Shown here: positions 16,445-24,589 of the stretch, one piece after another
Position numbering within the stretch: the stretch's first letter is position 1
Layout of the letters: each line of letters opens with the position of its first letter
Assembly: GCA_944319915.1 (NCBI GenBank)
Contig: CALUEY010000005.1
Span: forward strand, 78,547 to 142,546
DNA length: 64,000 bases
Direction of reading: 5' to 3'
From: an uncultured Prevotella sp.
GTDB lineage: Bacteria; Bacteroidota; Bacteroidia; Bacteroidales; Bacteroidaceae
Translations under genes and position numbers: made by a program
The notes under the pieces: generated by a model
What the model was told of the DNA's origin: nothing
Databases searched by the model: none
Seen by the model: only the letters and a program-made list of their open reading frames with translations

Positions 16445-17500
16445 TTAGTATAAGTATTTTTTCAAGTTTTGGGCCAGGGCATACGCCAAGAGAGGTGGCA
16501 CGGCATTGCCGACGATGAGGTTCTTTGCCTGCTTGCTCCTGGCCACGATGTGGTAGCTGTCGGGGAAGCTCTGTAGGCGTAGTGCTTCGCGCACGGTGAT
16601 GAGGCGGTCTTGGCTGTAATGTATGTTGCAGCCCACGTTGGGCCGGTTGAAATATGTGTTGATGGTGTAGGCGGGGCGGTCGGGGCGCATGCGCCCGTAG
16701 CAGGTGGTGTGTCCTCCTTCGCGTTGCAGGCGGCGGATGCGTTCGGATTTCACGTCTGCGGGTATGTCCATGTAGTTGCCTCCTGGCTTGACGTGGGCCG
16801 CGATGTATCGGTCAAGCTCGCTCATGGCGGGCGGCTCGTGGTCGATGGGCGAGCCTTTTGTTGGCTGTGGCAGGTCGCCGATGGCCTCGCTTACGCAGAC
16901 GTAGCGGTGCAGCCCGCAGCTTCCATCGGCGTTGTGTGTCGGCGGCGGAAACTCCACTTTGCCTTTGCGTGAGCCTATGATTATAGCCCTGTGGCGCAGT
17001 TGTGGCACTCCGTATTCTGCCGCATTTACTATCTTGAACGACAGGTTGTAGCCTATGGCTGAGAATTGGGCCATGAGAAGGTCTATTATCTTTTCTTTCT
17101 TGCTGTTCCTGGCGGACAATATTCCGATGACATTCTCAAAGAGAAAGAGCTTAGGCTGCTTTTCCTTGATTATGTTCAGGTAAGTCCATACCAACTGTCC
17201 TCGCGAGTCTTCAGTGTGCCTATTGCCTGCAAGCGAGAACGACTGGCACGGCGGACCGCCGATGATGATGTCGCATTCGGGTATGTCGGGCAGGGGGATG
17301 CTGTTTATGTCGGCGCATATTATGTGATGCCCTATGTTGGCACGGTAGGTTTCAACGGCATCACGGGCGTTGTCGATAGCCCACACTATGTTATACCCCG
17401 CTTGCTTGAAGCCGAGGTCGAGGCCACCGCCGCCAGAGAAGAGGCTTACTGTGCGTAAGTCATGTGCGTTTGCTGATTCGTTTGTTCCTTGCATTTTCAA
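16445..17500 (-). CDS. DNA (cytosine-5) methyltransferase
   Basis: A 351-residue C5-methyltransferase acting on DNA. Motif I is LFSGGGGLDLGF (20-31) and motif IV GGPPCQSFS has catalytic Cys85. Motif VI is FENV (121-124), motif VIII QLRHR (167-171) and motif X GNAVPP (331-336). The variable target-recognition region lies at about 180-290. It overlaps the upstream adenine methyltransferase by 41 nt and is followed 7 nt later by the nuclease fusion, so all three are probably one transcript. In such a set it would protect host DNA, perhaps at one strand of an asymmetric site; that is inference. The recognition sequence is unknown. Confidence 0.95.
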   Translation of the reverse strand: MKMQGTNESANAHDLRTVSLFSGGGGLDLGFKQAGYNIVWAIDNARDAVETYRANIGHHIICADINSIPLPDIPECDIIIGGPPCQSFSLAGNRHTEDSRGQLVWTYLNIIKEKQPKLFLFENVIGILSARNSKKEKIIDLLMAQFSAIGYNLSFKIVNAAEYGVPQLRHRAIIIGSRKGKVEFPPPTHNADGSCGLHRYVCVSEAIGDLPQPTKGSPIDHEPPAMSELDRYIAAHVKPGGNYMDIPADVKSERIRRLQREGGHTTCYGRMRPDRPAYTINTYFNRPNVGCNIHYSQDRLITVREALRLQSFPDSYHIVARSKQAKNLIVGNAVPPLLAYALAQNLKKYLY

Positions 17501-18908
17501 ACATTGTTTTTATGTCGCCTACGTCGTAATACTTGGCGAGCACATCGGTGATGCGTCCTACCAATGTTGTGTCGGCTGTAGCGGTGAGAGTATCGGCGAG
17601 CCAGGTGAGGGTCGATTTGTCGCTGGCAGATATAAGCTCGGGGCTTATCACCAGGAGATTGTCTATGTCGTATTTCTGCACTTTGAGCACGTTGTTGCCG
17701 TATGTCTTGCCGCACTGTTCGAGCTGGTACCACACATAGTGGTTGTTGAGCAGGGCCATGAGCATGCTGGTTTGTGTGGGCGACGTTATGGAATAGAAAT
17801 TGTCGCGCGTCAGCAGGTGGCGTTCGTTGCGTATGAAACGGATGTTTTCGCGGATTATGTAAGGGAAGATGATTTGGCCTGGTGCCATGTGTGGCGTGAC
17901 GTACCATGTTTCCGACTGCTGTATGCGCTCGTATAGCGACTTTGGCCACTGCCGCTTGACAATCCACCGGGCGCAATGCGCGAGGTAGGCTTTGGTCTCG
18001 GTGTGCAGCGGCGCAGACGGGCTTGTTACCATGAGATACTTGTCTGTGGCAGCGTTGGCGGTGGAGAAGCCGGCAACGTCTTTGGGGCTTGAAAGGATGT
18101 CACACAAGTTTTCCTTGACAGGTGGGTTTATGAAGAGACGGTTGCAGCCCGTAGTCTTGCCGCGCCGTATGTTGGCCAGCCATGACAGCGGCACGGCGTT
18201 GGCAAACCCTATTGCGGTTTTGTCATCATTCAAGCTCTCCGTTAGTGTGTCGCCATTAATCGATATTTCTTTGTATGTGGTGGTGGCCTTGCTGTTGGAA
18301 CGGCGTAGTTTCAGTATCTCTACGTCAACGACGGGAGAGCCTACAAACGGGTTGCCATTTACGGAGATGTGCTCTTCTACGTAACACAATGTGGACATGG
18401 CCTTGCGGAACTTCTCCCCGGCCTGGCTGCGCTCCCAGCTATTAGGGAAAATCACCACCAAAAGGCCGCCGTCCTTGAGCGCGTGGAGAGCCTGGATGGT
18501 GAAATACATATACAAGTTGGCTTTTGAGTCAAGCTCTACTCCCACCTTGGCGGTTAGCATTCTTTTGCTGATGCCATATCCTTCGGCGAGCAAGTCAATC
18601 TCTTCCTGTCGCACGTAGGGCGGGTTCATAATCACTCCGTCGTATTGGCCTGCGGCATCGTATGAGAAGAAGTCGGCATTGTAAAGGTGGCACTTTGGCG
18701 ATTCGCGGTCGCGGCACGACTCGTAGCTCCTTGGGTCAATCTCCACTCCGTCTACCATATAGTTGCCTGCGGCTATTAGCGCGTCAATGAATGCGCCGCG
18801 TCCGCAGCATGGGTCGAGCACCCTTGCGCCGTTGGGCAGGGTGAGTAGGCTAACCATGTAACGTGCCACTGATGGTTTTGTGTAGACTTGTCCGAGGTTT
18901 GTTGTCAT
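17460..18908 (-). CDS. N6-adenine DNA methyltransferase, Eco57I-like
   Basis: A 482-residue gamma-class adenine methyltransferase. After MTTNLGQVYTKPSVARYMVS, which is the usual entry of this family, come motif I VLDPCCGRGAF and catalytic motif IV VIMNPPYVRQ. Then there is a long C-terminal part with GQIIFPYIIRENI and LMALLNNHYVWYQLEQCG, likely target recognition. The frame opens at 18944, but a TACCTTTG promoter element at 18953-18946 puts transcription start after that codon, so the ATG at 18908 is used. First gene of the three-gene island; no nuclease motif is seen in it. Confidence 0.9.
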   Translation of the reverse strand: MTTNLGQVYTKPSVARYMVSLLTLPNGARVLDPCCGRGAFIDALIAAGNYMVDGVEIDPRSYESCRDRESPKCHLYNADFFSYDAAGQYDGVIMNPPYVRQEEIDLLAEGYGISKRMLTAKVGVELDSKANLYMYFTIQALHALKDGGLLVVIFPNSWERSQAGEKFRKAMSTLCYVEEHISVNGNPFVGSPVVDVEILKLRRSNSKATTTYKEISINGDTLTESLNDDKTAIGFANAVPLSWLANIRRGKTTGCNRLFINPPVKENLCDILSSPKDVAGFSTANAATDKYLMVTSPSAPLHTETKAYLAHCARWIVKRQWPKSLYERIQQSETWYVTPHMAPGQIIFPYIIRENIRFIRNERHLLTRDNFYSITSPTQTSMLMALLNNHYVWYQLEQCGKTYGNNVLKVQKYDIDNLLVISPELISASDKSTLTWLADTLTATADTTLVGRITDVLAKYYDVGDIKTMFENARNKRISKRT

Positions 18909-18924
18909 GTGTGGGAGTGATGAC

Positions 18925-18939
18925 TGATGGTTGCCATCA
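18925..18939. promoter_or_regulatory. Possible operator: hyphenated palindrome in the RM operon leader
   Basis: TGATGG-TTG-CCATCA is a perfect 6+6 inverted repeat between the -7 element and the first start codon, at about the expected transcription start. It could be a repressor site that times methyltransferase and nuclease expression. No controller gene is seen in the island, so a methyltransferase would have to act as its own repressor, or a distant factor would be needed. Confidence 0.3.
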
Positions 18940-18945
18940 CCCATG

Positions 18946-18953
18946 CAAAGGTA
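18946..18953 (-). promoter_or_regulatory. -7 element of the RM operon promoter
   Basis: Reads TACCTTTG on the minus strand. The A/T-rich DNA upstream has no clean TTTG box at 19 nt. It supports the ATG at 18908 as the first start. Confidence 0.55.
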
Positions 18954-19242
18954 CGAAAAATATTCTGTTTTTCCTTTGCTTTGCGTTTGGTAAAAGACTT
19001 TTGAGGTGAGTTCCTTTTAGTTTTGTAGGCGTAATGAGTTGTACAAGCATATAGTATGATGGCCATTGGTATTAGTGGGTCATAGGTAAATGTATGCGCC
19101 GTCACCTTGGCAATTATGATACCATCGTATAGGTGCGTTGCTTTCGGATAGGATGATTGGCAGCCTGGCCCATTCCTGCTTGTAAAATTATTTCCAATCT
19201 TGCTCATCTATATGCAACGTCTTGACTGCCATGGTGTTGCAT

Positions 19243-19377
19243 ATCGTGCCGTTTTGCCATACCAAACGTGCCGTTCGGGATTGCAAGACGGCACGTTTGG
19301 CAGCCCGAAACAGCCCGTTTTGCCCTGCAAGACGGCAGCGGCGGGGCGGCGGGATGTGGTTTGTAAAGAGTTTTCGG
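19243..19377. repeat. Intergenic 22-bp periodic array, copy C (right flank of the RM island)
   Basis: Units start at 19265, 19287, 19309 and 19331, exactly 22 nt apart, and the tail GTTTGTAAAGAGTTTTCGG is at 19359-19377, again 28 nt after the last unit. Same orientation and length as copy B, so the pair forms direct repeats around the island. The gap between the RM promoter and porE (about 18954-19546) has no gene I can support besides this copy and copy D. Confidence 0.88.
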
Positions 19378-19484
19378 AGTCATCGTGAGAGTCTTGGGCT
19401 GGCGGGGCTGAAGCGCCTTGAGAGCCGGCCACGGCAAAGTGAAAGGGGCATTAGGCGTCATGAAGGCAGGTTGGGGTTGTACAA

Positions 19485-19518
19485 GACGTGCCGCTCCGGG
19501 CTGTGAAGCGGCACGTTA
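19485..19518 (-). terminator. Hairpin after porE, two-unit relative of the repeat family (copy D)
   Basis: ACGTGCCGCT (19486-19495) pairs perfectly with AGCGGCACGT (19507-19516), and the two half-sites are again 22 nt apart. It lies about 30 nt after the porE stop and may act as its terminator, though no T run is present. It resembles the first hairpin of copies B and C with changed bases on both arms. Confidence 0.5.
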
Positions 19519-19546
19519 CCGTTGTAGCTTTGCTGGTCTTGGCTTT

Positions 19547-21610
19547 TCACCACGGCGTCCATTCCGGCTCGGCGGGCGCTTCCTGTTCTTCGGGCTTGGG
19601 CTTGGGCGGGTTCTTCAGGTTGCCCTTCTCGTCGAACATTCCGTAGGTGGTGCGCAGCACTATGAACTCGGTGCGGCGATTGAGCTGGTTGCATATCTCC
19701 TGCTCCTCGGGCTTCAGGACCTTTATGAAGTCCTCGGTGAGCACGTCGTTCTCCTTGAGGAATGGGTAGGTTTCGGTTAGCTTCTTGCGTATGGTCTTTG
19801 GCTTCTCCTTGCCGTAGCCCACGGGCGAGAGGCGGTCGGGGGCTATGCCGTGCTCCACGAGGTAGCTCACCACGCTCTCGGCGCGCCGCTGCGACAGGGC
19901 GCGGTTATACTCGGCTGAGCCTCGGTAGTCGCAGTGCGCAGAGAGTTCTATGGTTACGTTGGGGTTTTCGTTGAGCAGCTTTATCAGCTCGTCGAGGGCT
20001 TTGGTTGACTCGGGGCGGAGGGTGGCCTTGTCGAAGTCGTAGAAGATGTTGTCGATGAGCACGGGGGCTGTGATGGAGGGCAGGGGGAACTGGAGCACGT
20101 ACTCCTGTGACTCCGTCACCGGTTCCACACGCAGCTGCTCCTTGTGGTTTAGGAAGCCTTTGCAGGTCCCGAGGAAAACGTAGTCTACGCCGGGCTTGAT
20201 GGCCTGGGTGAATGATCCGTCGCCCTTTACGCTGAGCTTGAGATTGGTGCCGTCGTTGCCCACCATGTATACCACGGCCTCGGGCAGTTCGTAGCCCTCT
20301 TGCTCGTAGACCCATCCCTTTACGGTCTGCACTATCTCGGGGTTGACGAAGCTGTAGATGTGGTCCCAGCCCTTGGCGTCGCCCCGGTTTGACGCGAAGT
20401 AGCCTTGGTTGCGCAGTCCCTCGAAGGTCATGCCGAAGTCGTCGCCTTGCGAGTTGAGGGGGTATCCAGGGTGCTCTATGTGCCATGTGCCTCCGGCTGA
20501 GTCGGGCTTGGCTATGTAGATGTCGAGCCCGCCCATGCCCGGGTGGCCGTCGGAGGAGAAGTAGAGGTCGCCGTTGGGGCGGAACGTTGGGAACATCTCG
20601 TCGCCGGGGGTGTTTACCGGCTCTCCGAGGTTTTCCACTCCGCCCGTGCCTGCGGCGGTGAGGCGCACGCGCCAGATGTCGAGCCCGCCCATGCCGCCGG
20701 GCATGTCGCTGGTGAAGTAGAGCCACTCGCCGTCGGGCGAGACGGCCGGGTGGGCATAGCTCGAGAGCGTATCCTTTGTCAGTTCGAGCACGGTTGACTT
20801 GCCCCACGAGGCGTCTGAGCGCGCCGAGGTGCAGATTGTGGCGTAGCGGGGATACGAAGGGTCGGTGGCGCACTGCGTGAGGTACATCGTCTTGCCGTCG
20901 GGCGAGAAGGCGCAGGCACCCTCGTCGAACTCTGAGTTAAGCTCGGTGTCGATGGCTTGCGGCTTTTGCCATTTGCCCCTCTCGTCCTTTGTCGATACGA
21001 AGATGTCGCCGTTCATCATGCCGGTGATGCCGCTCAGCTCGTCGCCCTTGGCGTCGGTGCGTGTGGAGGTGAAGTAGAGCTGGTCGTTGTTGTCGCCAGC
21101 GAGCATGGGTGAGTAGTCGGCCCGGCGCGAGTTGAAGAAGTTCTCGCGCTTCACTGTGTACTGCGAGCCTTGCTCTTTCCACTGCTGGGCCATGCGTGCC
21201 GAGCGCAGCCCGGTGGCGGCGAGGCGGTTGCCTGGCAGGCTGTCGAGCGCGGCCTGGAAGTTCTTGGCCGCCTCCTTGTAGTTGCCGGCCTTCATCTGCT
21301 GCTGTGCCAGGCGCAGGTGGGTGAGGCTGTCGGCCTGATTGTAGCGCAAGGCGTTGTTGTAGGCGGCGATGGCTTTCGGCGTGTAGTTTATGCGGCGGTA
21401 GCACTCGGCCATTTTCAGGGCGCGTTGCCCGCGCAGCGGGCGGTCCTTGGGCGATGTGGCAGAATAGGCTTTCTTGTATTCCGCTGCGGCGTCGAAGTAT
21501 TCGCCGAGGGCGAAGAACTTGTCGCCCTTCTTCATGTGCGAGTCGGCACCGCAGCCCGCAAGGAGCAGGGCGACGGCCATAATGATGGTTATGGTTGATG
21601 TGTGTGGCAT
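19547..21610 (-). CDS. porE: PorE-like OmpA-family lipoprotein, type IX secretion accessory
   Basis: A 687-residue predicted lipoprotein that would link the T9SS outer-membrane parts to peptidoglycan. Signal peptide and lipobox end in ALLLAGC (Cys20). The domain order is TPR repeats (about 25-150), a WD40/PD40-type beta-propeller (about 155-420; FSPDGKTMYLTQ, VSPDGEWLYFTS, FRPNGDLYFSSDG), a carboxypeptidase-regulatory-like fold (about 435-520) and an OmpA C-terminal domain (about 540-655; ELSAHCDYRGSAEYNRALSQ), then a Pro/Glu tail. This order is the PorE signature. The start at 21610 is set by the lipobox. It stands alone between the repeats and topB. Confidence 0.85.
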   Translation of the reverse strand: MPHTSTITIIMAVALLLAGCGADSHMKKGDKFFALGEYFDAAAEYKKAYSATSPKDRPLRGQRALKMAECYRRINYTPKAIAAYNNALRYNQADSLTHLRLAQQQMKAGNYKEAAKNFQAALDSLPGNRLAATGLRSARMAQQWKEQGSQYTVKRENFFNSRRADYSPMLAGDNNDQLYFTSTRTDAKGDELSGITGMMNGDIFVSTKDERGKWQKPQAIDTELNSEFDEGACAFSPDGKTMYLTQCATDPSYPRYATICTSARSDASWGKSTVLELTKDTLSSYAHPAVSPDGEWLYFTSDMPGGMGGLDIWRVRLTAAGTGGVENLGEPVNTPGDEMFPTFRPNGDLYFSSDGHPGMGGLDIYIAKPDSAGGTWHIEHPGYPLNSQGDDFGMTFEGLRNQGYFASNRGDAKGWDHIYSFVNPEIVQTVKGWVYEQEGYELPEAVVYMVGNDGTNLKLSVKGDGSFTQAIKPGVDYVFLGTCKGFLNHKEQLRVEPVTESQEYVLQFPLPSITAPVLIDNIFYDFDKATLRPESTKALDELIKLLNENPNVTIELSAHCDYRGSAEYNRALSQRRAESVVSYLVEHGIAPDRLSPVGYGKEKPKTIRKKLTETYPFLKENDVLTEDFIKVLKPEEQEICNQLNRRTEFIVLRTTYGMFDEKGNLKNPPKPKPEEQEAPAEPEWTPW

Positions 21611-21752
21611 ACCATATTTATAACGCAAAACGGGCGTTATTATTATAGTGGTATGCTGAAATGGGCGTTCTTGCCGTGATGAAGAATGGCGGGAAGATAA
21701 GTGAAGGCAGGGCTTGTGCCTGTTTTGCAAGCCCTGCCGTGTGGTGTGTTGG

Positions 21753-23819
21753 TCATTGGGCGGTGTTGGCTGTGCCTGCGAAGGGCAGGCGGAACGTGCA
21801 TCCCTCGCGCCAGCGGCTGCACCCGTAGGCCGTCTTTCCCTTGATGATGGTGCCTTGCCCGCACTGTGGGCATGGCTGGCCTATAAGCCCGTCGCCCGCC
21901 GCGGGGGCATCCTTTGCGGCTTTTGCCGTTGGCGTGGCTCCCTTTGCGGCGGCCTTTGCCTTGGGCTTGGGGGCTTGGGCGGCCTTTGGCGCCATCTTCT
22001 TCTTCAGGTCTTCGTCGGTTAGCGTGGTAACGCGGTGCCCCGAGTTGTCGGCCAGCACCTCGCCCACGATTGTGGTTATCTGCTGCTTCAGCTCTTCTAT
22101 GAACTGCCCCGCATCGTACTTCCCGTGCTCAATGTCGCGCAGCTTCTTCTCCCATATGCCCGTAAGTTCGCAGCTCTTGAGCAGTTCTTCCTTTATGGTG
22201 CCTATCAGTTCAATGCCCGTGGGCGTGGCAATGAGGTTCTTCCGCTCGCGCTTTATGTAGTGGCGCTTGAATAAAGTCTCTATTATCCCGGCGCGGGATG
22301 ATGGCCGCCCGATGCCGTTTTCCTTGAGTGCGGCGCGCAGTTCCTCGTCGTCAACGAACTTGCCGGCCGTCTCCATGGCCCTCAGCAGGGTGGCTTCGGT
22401 GTAGAACTTGGGCGGGGTTGTCCACTTCTCCGTGAGGCTCGGGGTGTGAGGGCCGCTCTCGCCTACGGCGAACTGGGGCAGCGTGCGCTCCTCGCCGTCG
22501 CCCTTGGTGTCGTCGTCGGGTGCCGACTGCACGTCCTTGGCGTAGACGGCGCGCCACCCCTCGGCCAGTATGGTCTTTCCGGTGGCCTTGAACTCTATGC
22601 TTTCCACCTCGCCCATGACCGTGGTAGTGGCGAACTTGCAGTCGGGGTAGAACGCGCTGATGAAGCGGCGGGCCACGAGGTCGTAGACGTGGCGCTCCAT
22701 ATCGGTGAGGTTCATGGCTGGTACGCCGGTGGGGATGATGGCGTGGTGGTCGGTGACCTTGCTCGAGTCGAACACCTTCTTCGACTTCTTCAGCGGCTTT
22801 CCGGCCAGCGGAGCCGTCAGCGTTTCGTAGCCGCGGAGGCCCGAGAGCGTGGCTGCGCACTTGGGGTAGATGTCGTCGCTGAGGTACTGGGTGTCCACTC
22901 GGGGGTATGTGGTGAGCTTCCTTTCGTAGAGGGTCTGTATGATGTTGAGCGTCATCTCGGCGCTCATGCCGAACTTCTTGTTGCAGTCCACCTGCAGGGA
23001 AGTGAGGTCGTAGAGGTGCGGCGGAGCCTCGGTGCCGTTCTTCTTCTGCACGTCGGTGATGCTGAAAGGCTTTCCCGTGATGGTGGCGAGGAACTGCTCG
23101 CCCTCCTCCTTGGCCGTAAACTTGCCCTTGGTGGCGCTGAACAGCGTGTCGCGATAGGTTGTGGAGAGAATCCAGTAAGGCTCTGGCTTGAAGTCCTCTA
23201 TCTCCTTCTGCCGGTTGACGATGAGCGCGAGGGTGGGCGTCTGCACCCGCCCGATGCTGAGCACCTGGTGGTTCTGTCCGTACTTAAGCGTGTAGAGGCG
23301 CGTTGCGTTCATGCCGAGGAGCCAGTCGCCGATGGCCCGGCTCAGTCCGGCAAGGTAGAGTGGCTGGTAGGCGGCCTGGTCTTTGAGAGTTCGGAAGCCT
23401 TCGGTTATGGCCTCGTCGGTCATCGACGATATCCACAGACGCTTCACTGGGCAGGTGGCCTTGGCCTTCTGCATCACCCAGCGCTGTATCAGCTCGCCCT
23501 CCTGCCCGGCGTCGCCGCAGTTTATTATGCCGTCGGCGGCCTGCATCAGCCTCTCTATCACGGCGAATTGGCGCTCTATGCGCTGGTCGTTGATGAGCTT
23601 TATGCCGAATCGCTGCGGTATCATGGGCAGCGCGCTTAGGCTCCACCGTTTCCACATGGGTGAGTAGTCGTCAGGCTCCTTGAGCGTGCACAGGTGGCCG
23701 AACGTCCACGTCACTTGGTAGCCGTTGCCCTCCATGTAGCCTTCATGGCTGGCTGTGGCCCCAAGGATGCGGGCTATGTCCCTGGCTACGCTCGGTTTCT
23801 CGGCGATGCAAACTACCAT
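21753..23819 (-). CDS. topB: DNA topoisomerase III
   Basis: Type IA topoisomerase that passes single strands and decatenates DNA, often on mobile or replicating DNA. The 688-residue protein begins MVVCIAEKPSVARDIARILG (Toprim domain with the catalytic Glu). It has a NCGDAGQEGELI metal motif, the SIGRVQTPTLALIV segment and the active-site Tyr in KLTTYPRVDTQYLS, near residue 310. An Ala/Lys-rich linker leads to one C-terminal zinc-binding domain (CPQCGQGTIIKGKTAYGCSR). Normal length. It lies 12 nt after the LUD-domain gene and may share its transcript. Confidence 0.95.
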   Translation of the reverse strand: MVVCIAEKPSVARDIARILGATASHEGYMEGNGYQVTWTFGHLCTLKEPDDYSPMWKRWSLSALPMIPQRFGIKLINDQRIERQFAVIERLMQAADGIINCGDAGQEGELIQRWVMQKAKATCPVKRLWISSMTDEAITEGFRTLKDQAAYQPLYLAGLSRAIGDWLLGMNATRLYTLKYGQNHQVLSIGRVQTPTLALIVNRQKEIEDFKPEPYWILSTTYRDTLFSATKGKFTAKEEGEQFLATITGKPFSITDVQKKNGTEAPPHLYDLTSLQVDCNKKFGMSAEMTLNIIQTLYERKLTTYPRVDTQYLSDDIYPKCAATLSGLRGYETLTAPLAGKPLKKSKKVFDSSKVTDHHAIIPTGVPAMNLTDMERHVYDLVARRFISAFYPDCKFATTTVMGEVESIEFKATGKTILAEGWRAVYAKDVQSAPDDDTKGDGEERTLPQFAVGESGPHTPSLTEKWTTPPKFYTEATLLRAMETAGKFVDDEELRAALKENGIGRPSSRAGIIETLFKRHYIKRERKNLIATPTGIELIGTIKEELLKSCELTGIWEKKLRDIEHGKYDAGQFIEELKQQITTIVGEVLADNSGHRVTTLTDEDLKKKMAPKAAQAPKPKAKAAAKGATPTAKAAKDAPAAGDGLIGQPCPQCGQGTIIKGKTAYGCSRWREGCTFRLPFAGTANTAQ

Positions 23820-23831
23820 GGCGGGAGCTTG

Positions 23832-24467
23832 TTAGTAACCCCAGTCCTCGCCCACGAGCACCACCGTGTGGCGTCGGCCGGGCGAGTTGCGCAGGAAGTG
23901 GATATGGTTGCACACGCATTCGGGCGAGTTGCAGTTGTGGCAAACGCCGTCGGAGTGGCACGGAGTCTTTATGTCGAAGCGCGCCGCATTTATGGGCGCG
24001 GCCGTAGAGCGGGCGCGTGCCAGTGCGGCCTCGGCGGTTTGCGCCACCTTGTTGAGGCTTATCACGAAAATCACGTGCTTGGGCCCGAAAGTGATGGCGG
24101 CCACGCGGTTGCCTGTGCCGTCGATGTTGACGATTACCCCATCCTCGCTGATGGCGTTGGCGCTCGACAGGTAGTAATCGGCCGTGAAAGCCTTGCGGTA
24201 TATCTCCTGCGCCTCGTCGCTCGTGGCGGCCATGTCGCGGTCCATCACGTTAAGCGAGCTTCTGGCGTGGAGCGCGGCCGGTATGCCCATGTCGCGTATG
24301 GTCATCGAGCCACCCCACGTAACGCTGCTGCCGTCGGGTATCAGTTCGCTCACCTTGGCCACGGCCTCTGCTGCCGTGGGGCAGTAGCAGGCCGCCATGT
24401 TGCGCCGTTCCAGGTGGCGCATCAGGTGGTGCGCCAGGCGTTCGTTCCTTGCTTCTTTTGGTGTCAT
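23832..24467 (-). CDS. LUD-domain protein (lactate utilisation LutC/YkgG-like)
   Basis: A 211-residue soluble protein of the LUD/DUF162 family, whose members take part in lactate oxidation complexes (LutB/LutC) or stand alone. Typical signs are TWGGSMTIRDMGIP and YLSSANAISEDGVIVNIDGT near residues 95-115, then GNRVAAITFGPKHVIFVIS. A cysteine cluster CHNCNSPECVCNHI near the C-terminus could hold a metal or Fe-S centre. No lutA or lutB neighbour is present, so a role in lactate use is not shown. The ATG at 24467 follows its own promoter. It lies upstream of topB. Confidence 0.85.
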   Translation of the reverse strand: MTPKEARNERLAHHLMRHLERRNMAACYCPTAAEAVAKVSELIPDGSSVTWGGSMTIRDMGIPAALHARSSLNVMDRDMAATSDEAQEIYRKAFTADYYLSSANAISEDGVIVNIDGTGNRVAAITFGPKHVIFVISLNKVAQTAEAALARARSTAAPINAARFDIKTPCHSDGVCHNCNSPECVCNHIHFLRNSPGRRHTVVLVGEDWGY

Positions 24468-24490
24468 GTGTTTTATGCTAAAGATGCCTG

Positions 24491-24521
24491 CAAAGTTACG
24501 GAAAAAATCCCGAACTTGCAA
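24491..24521 (-). promoter_or_regulatory. Promoter of the LUD gene and topB
   Basis: TAACTTTG (24498-24491 on the minus strand) with TTG (24521-24519) 20 nt upstream. It ends about 24 nt before the LUD start codon. Confidence 0.6.
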
Positions 24522-24589
24522 GCATCTCCATGCTACAAAAGCCTGTAGCCCGCCGCTTTGGCGCAGCGGCGGGCGGCTGCAGTGCCGTC

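Noticed and set aside
13900-18908. DISARM, BREX or Dnd system
   Set aside because: No helicase, phospholipase D, PglZ, BrxL or DndB-E type genes are present; only methyltransferases and one nuclease-like domain.
13900-18908. Prophage or integrative element around the methyltransferases
   Set aside because: No integrase, terminase, capsid or conjugation gene is near; the flanks are ordinary housekeeping genes and intergenic repeats.
18905-19207. A 100-residue minus-strand open frame upstream of the RM operon
   Set aside because: It runs through the RM promoter and first start codon, has no promoter of its own, no recognisable domain and a composition like translated intergenic DNA.
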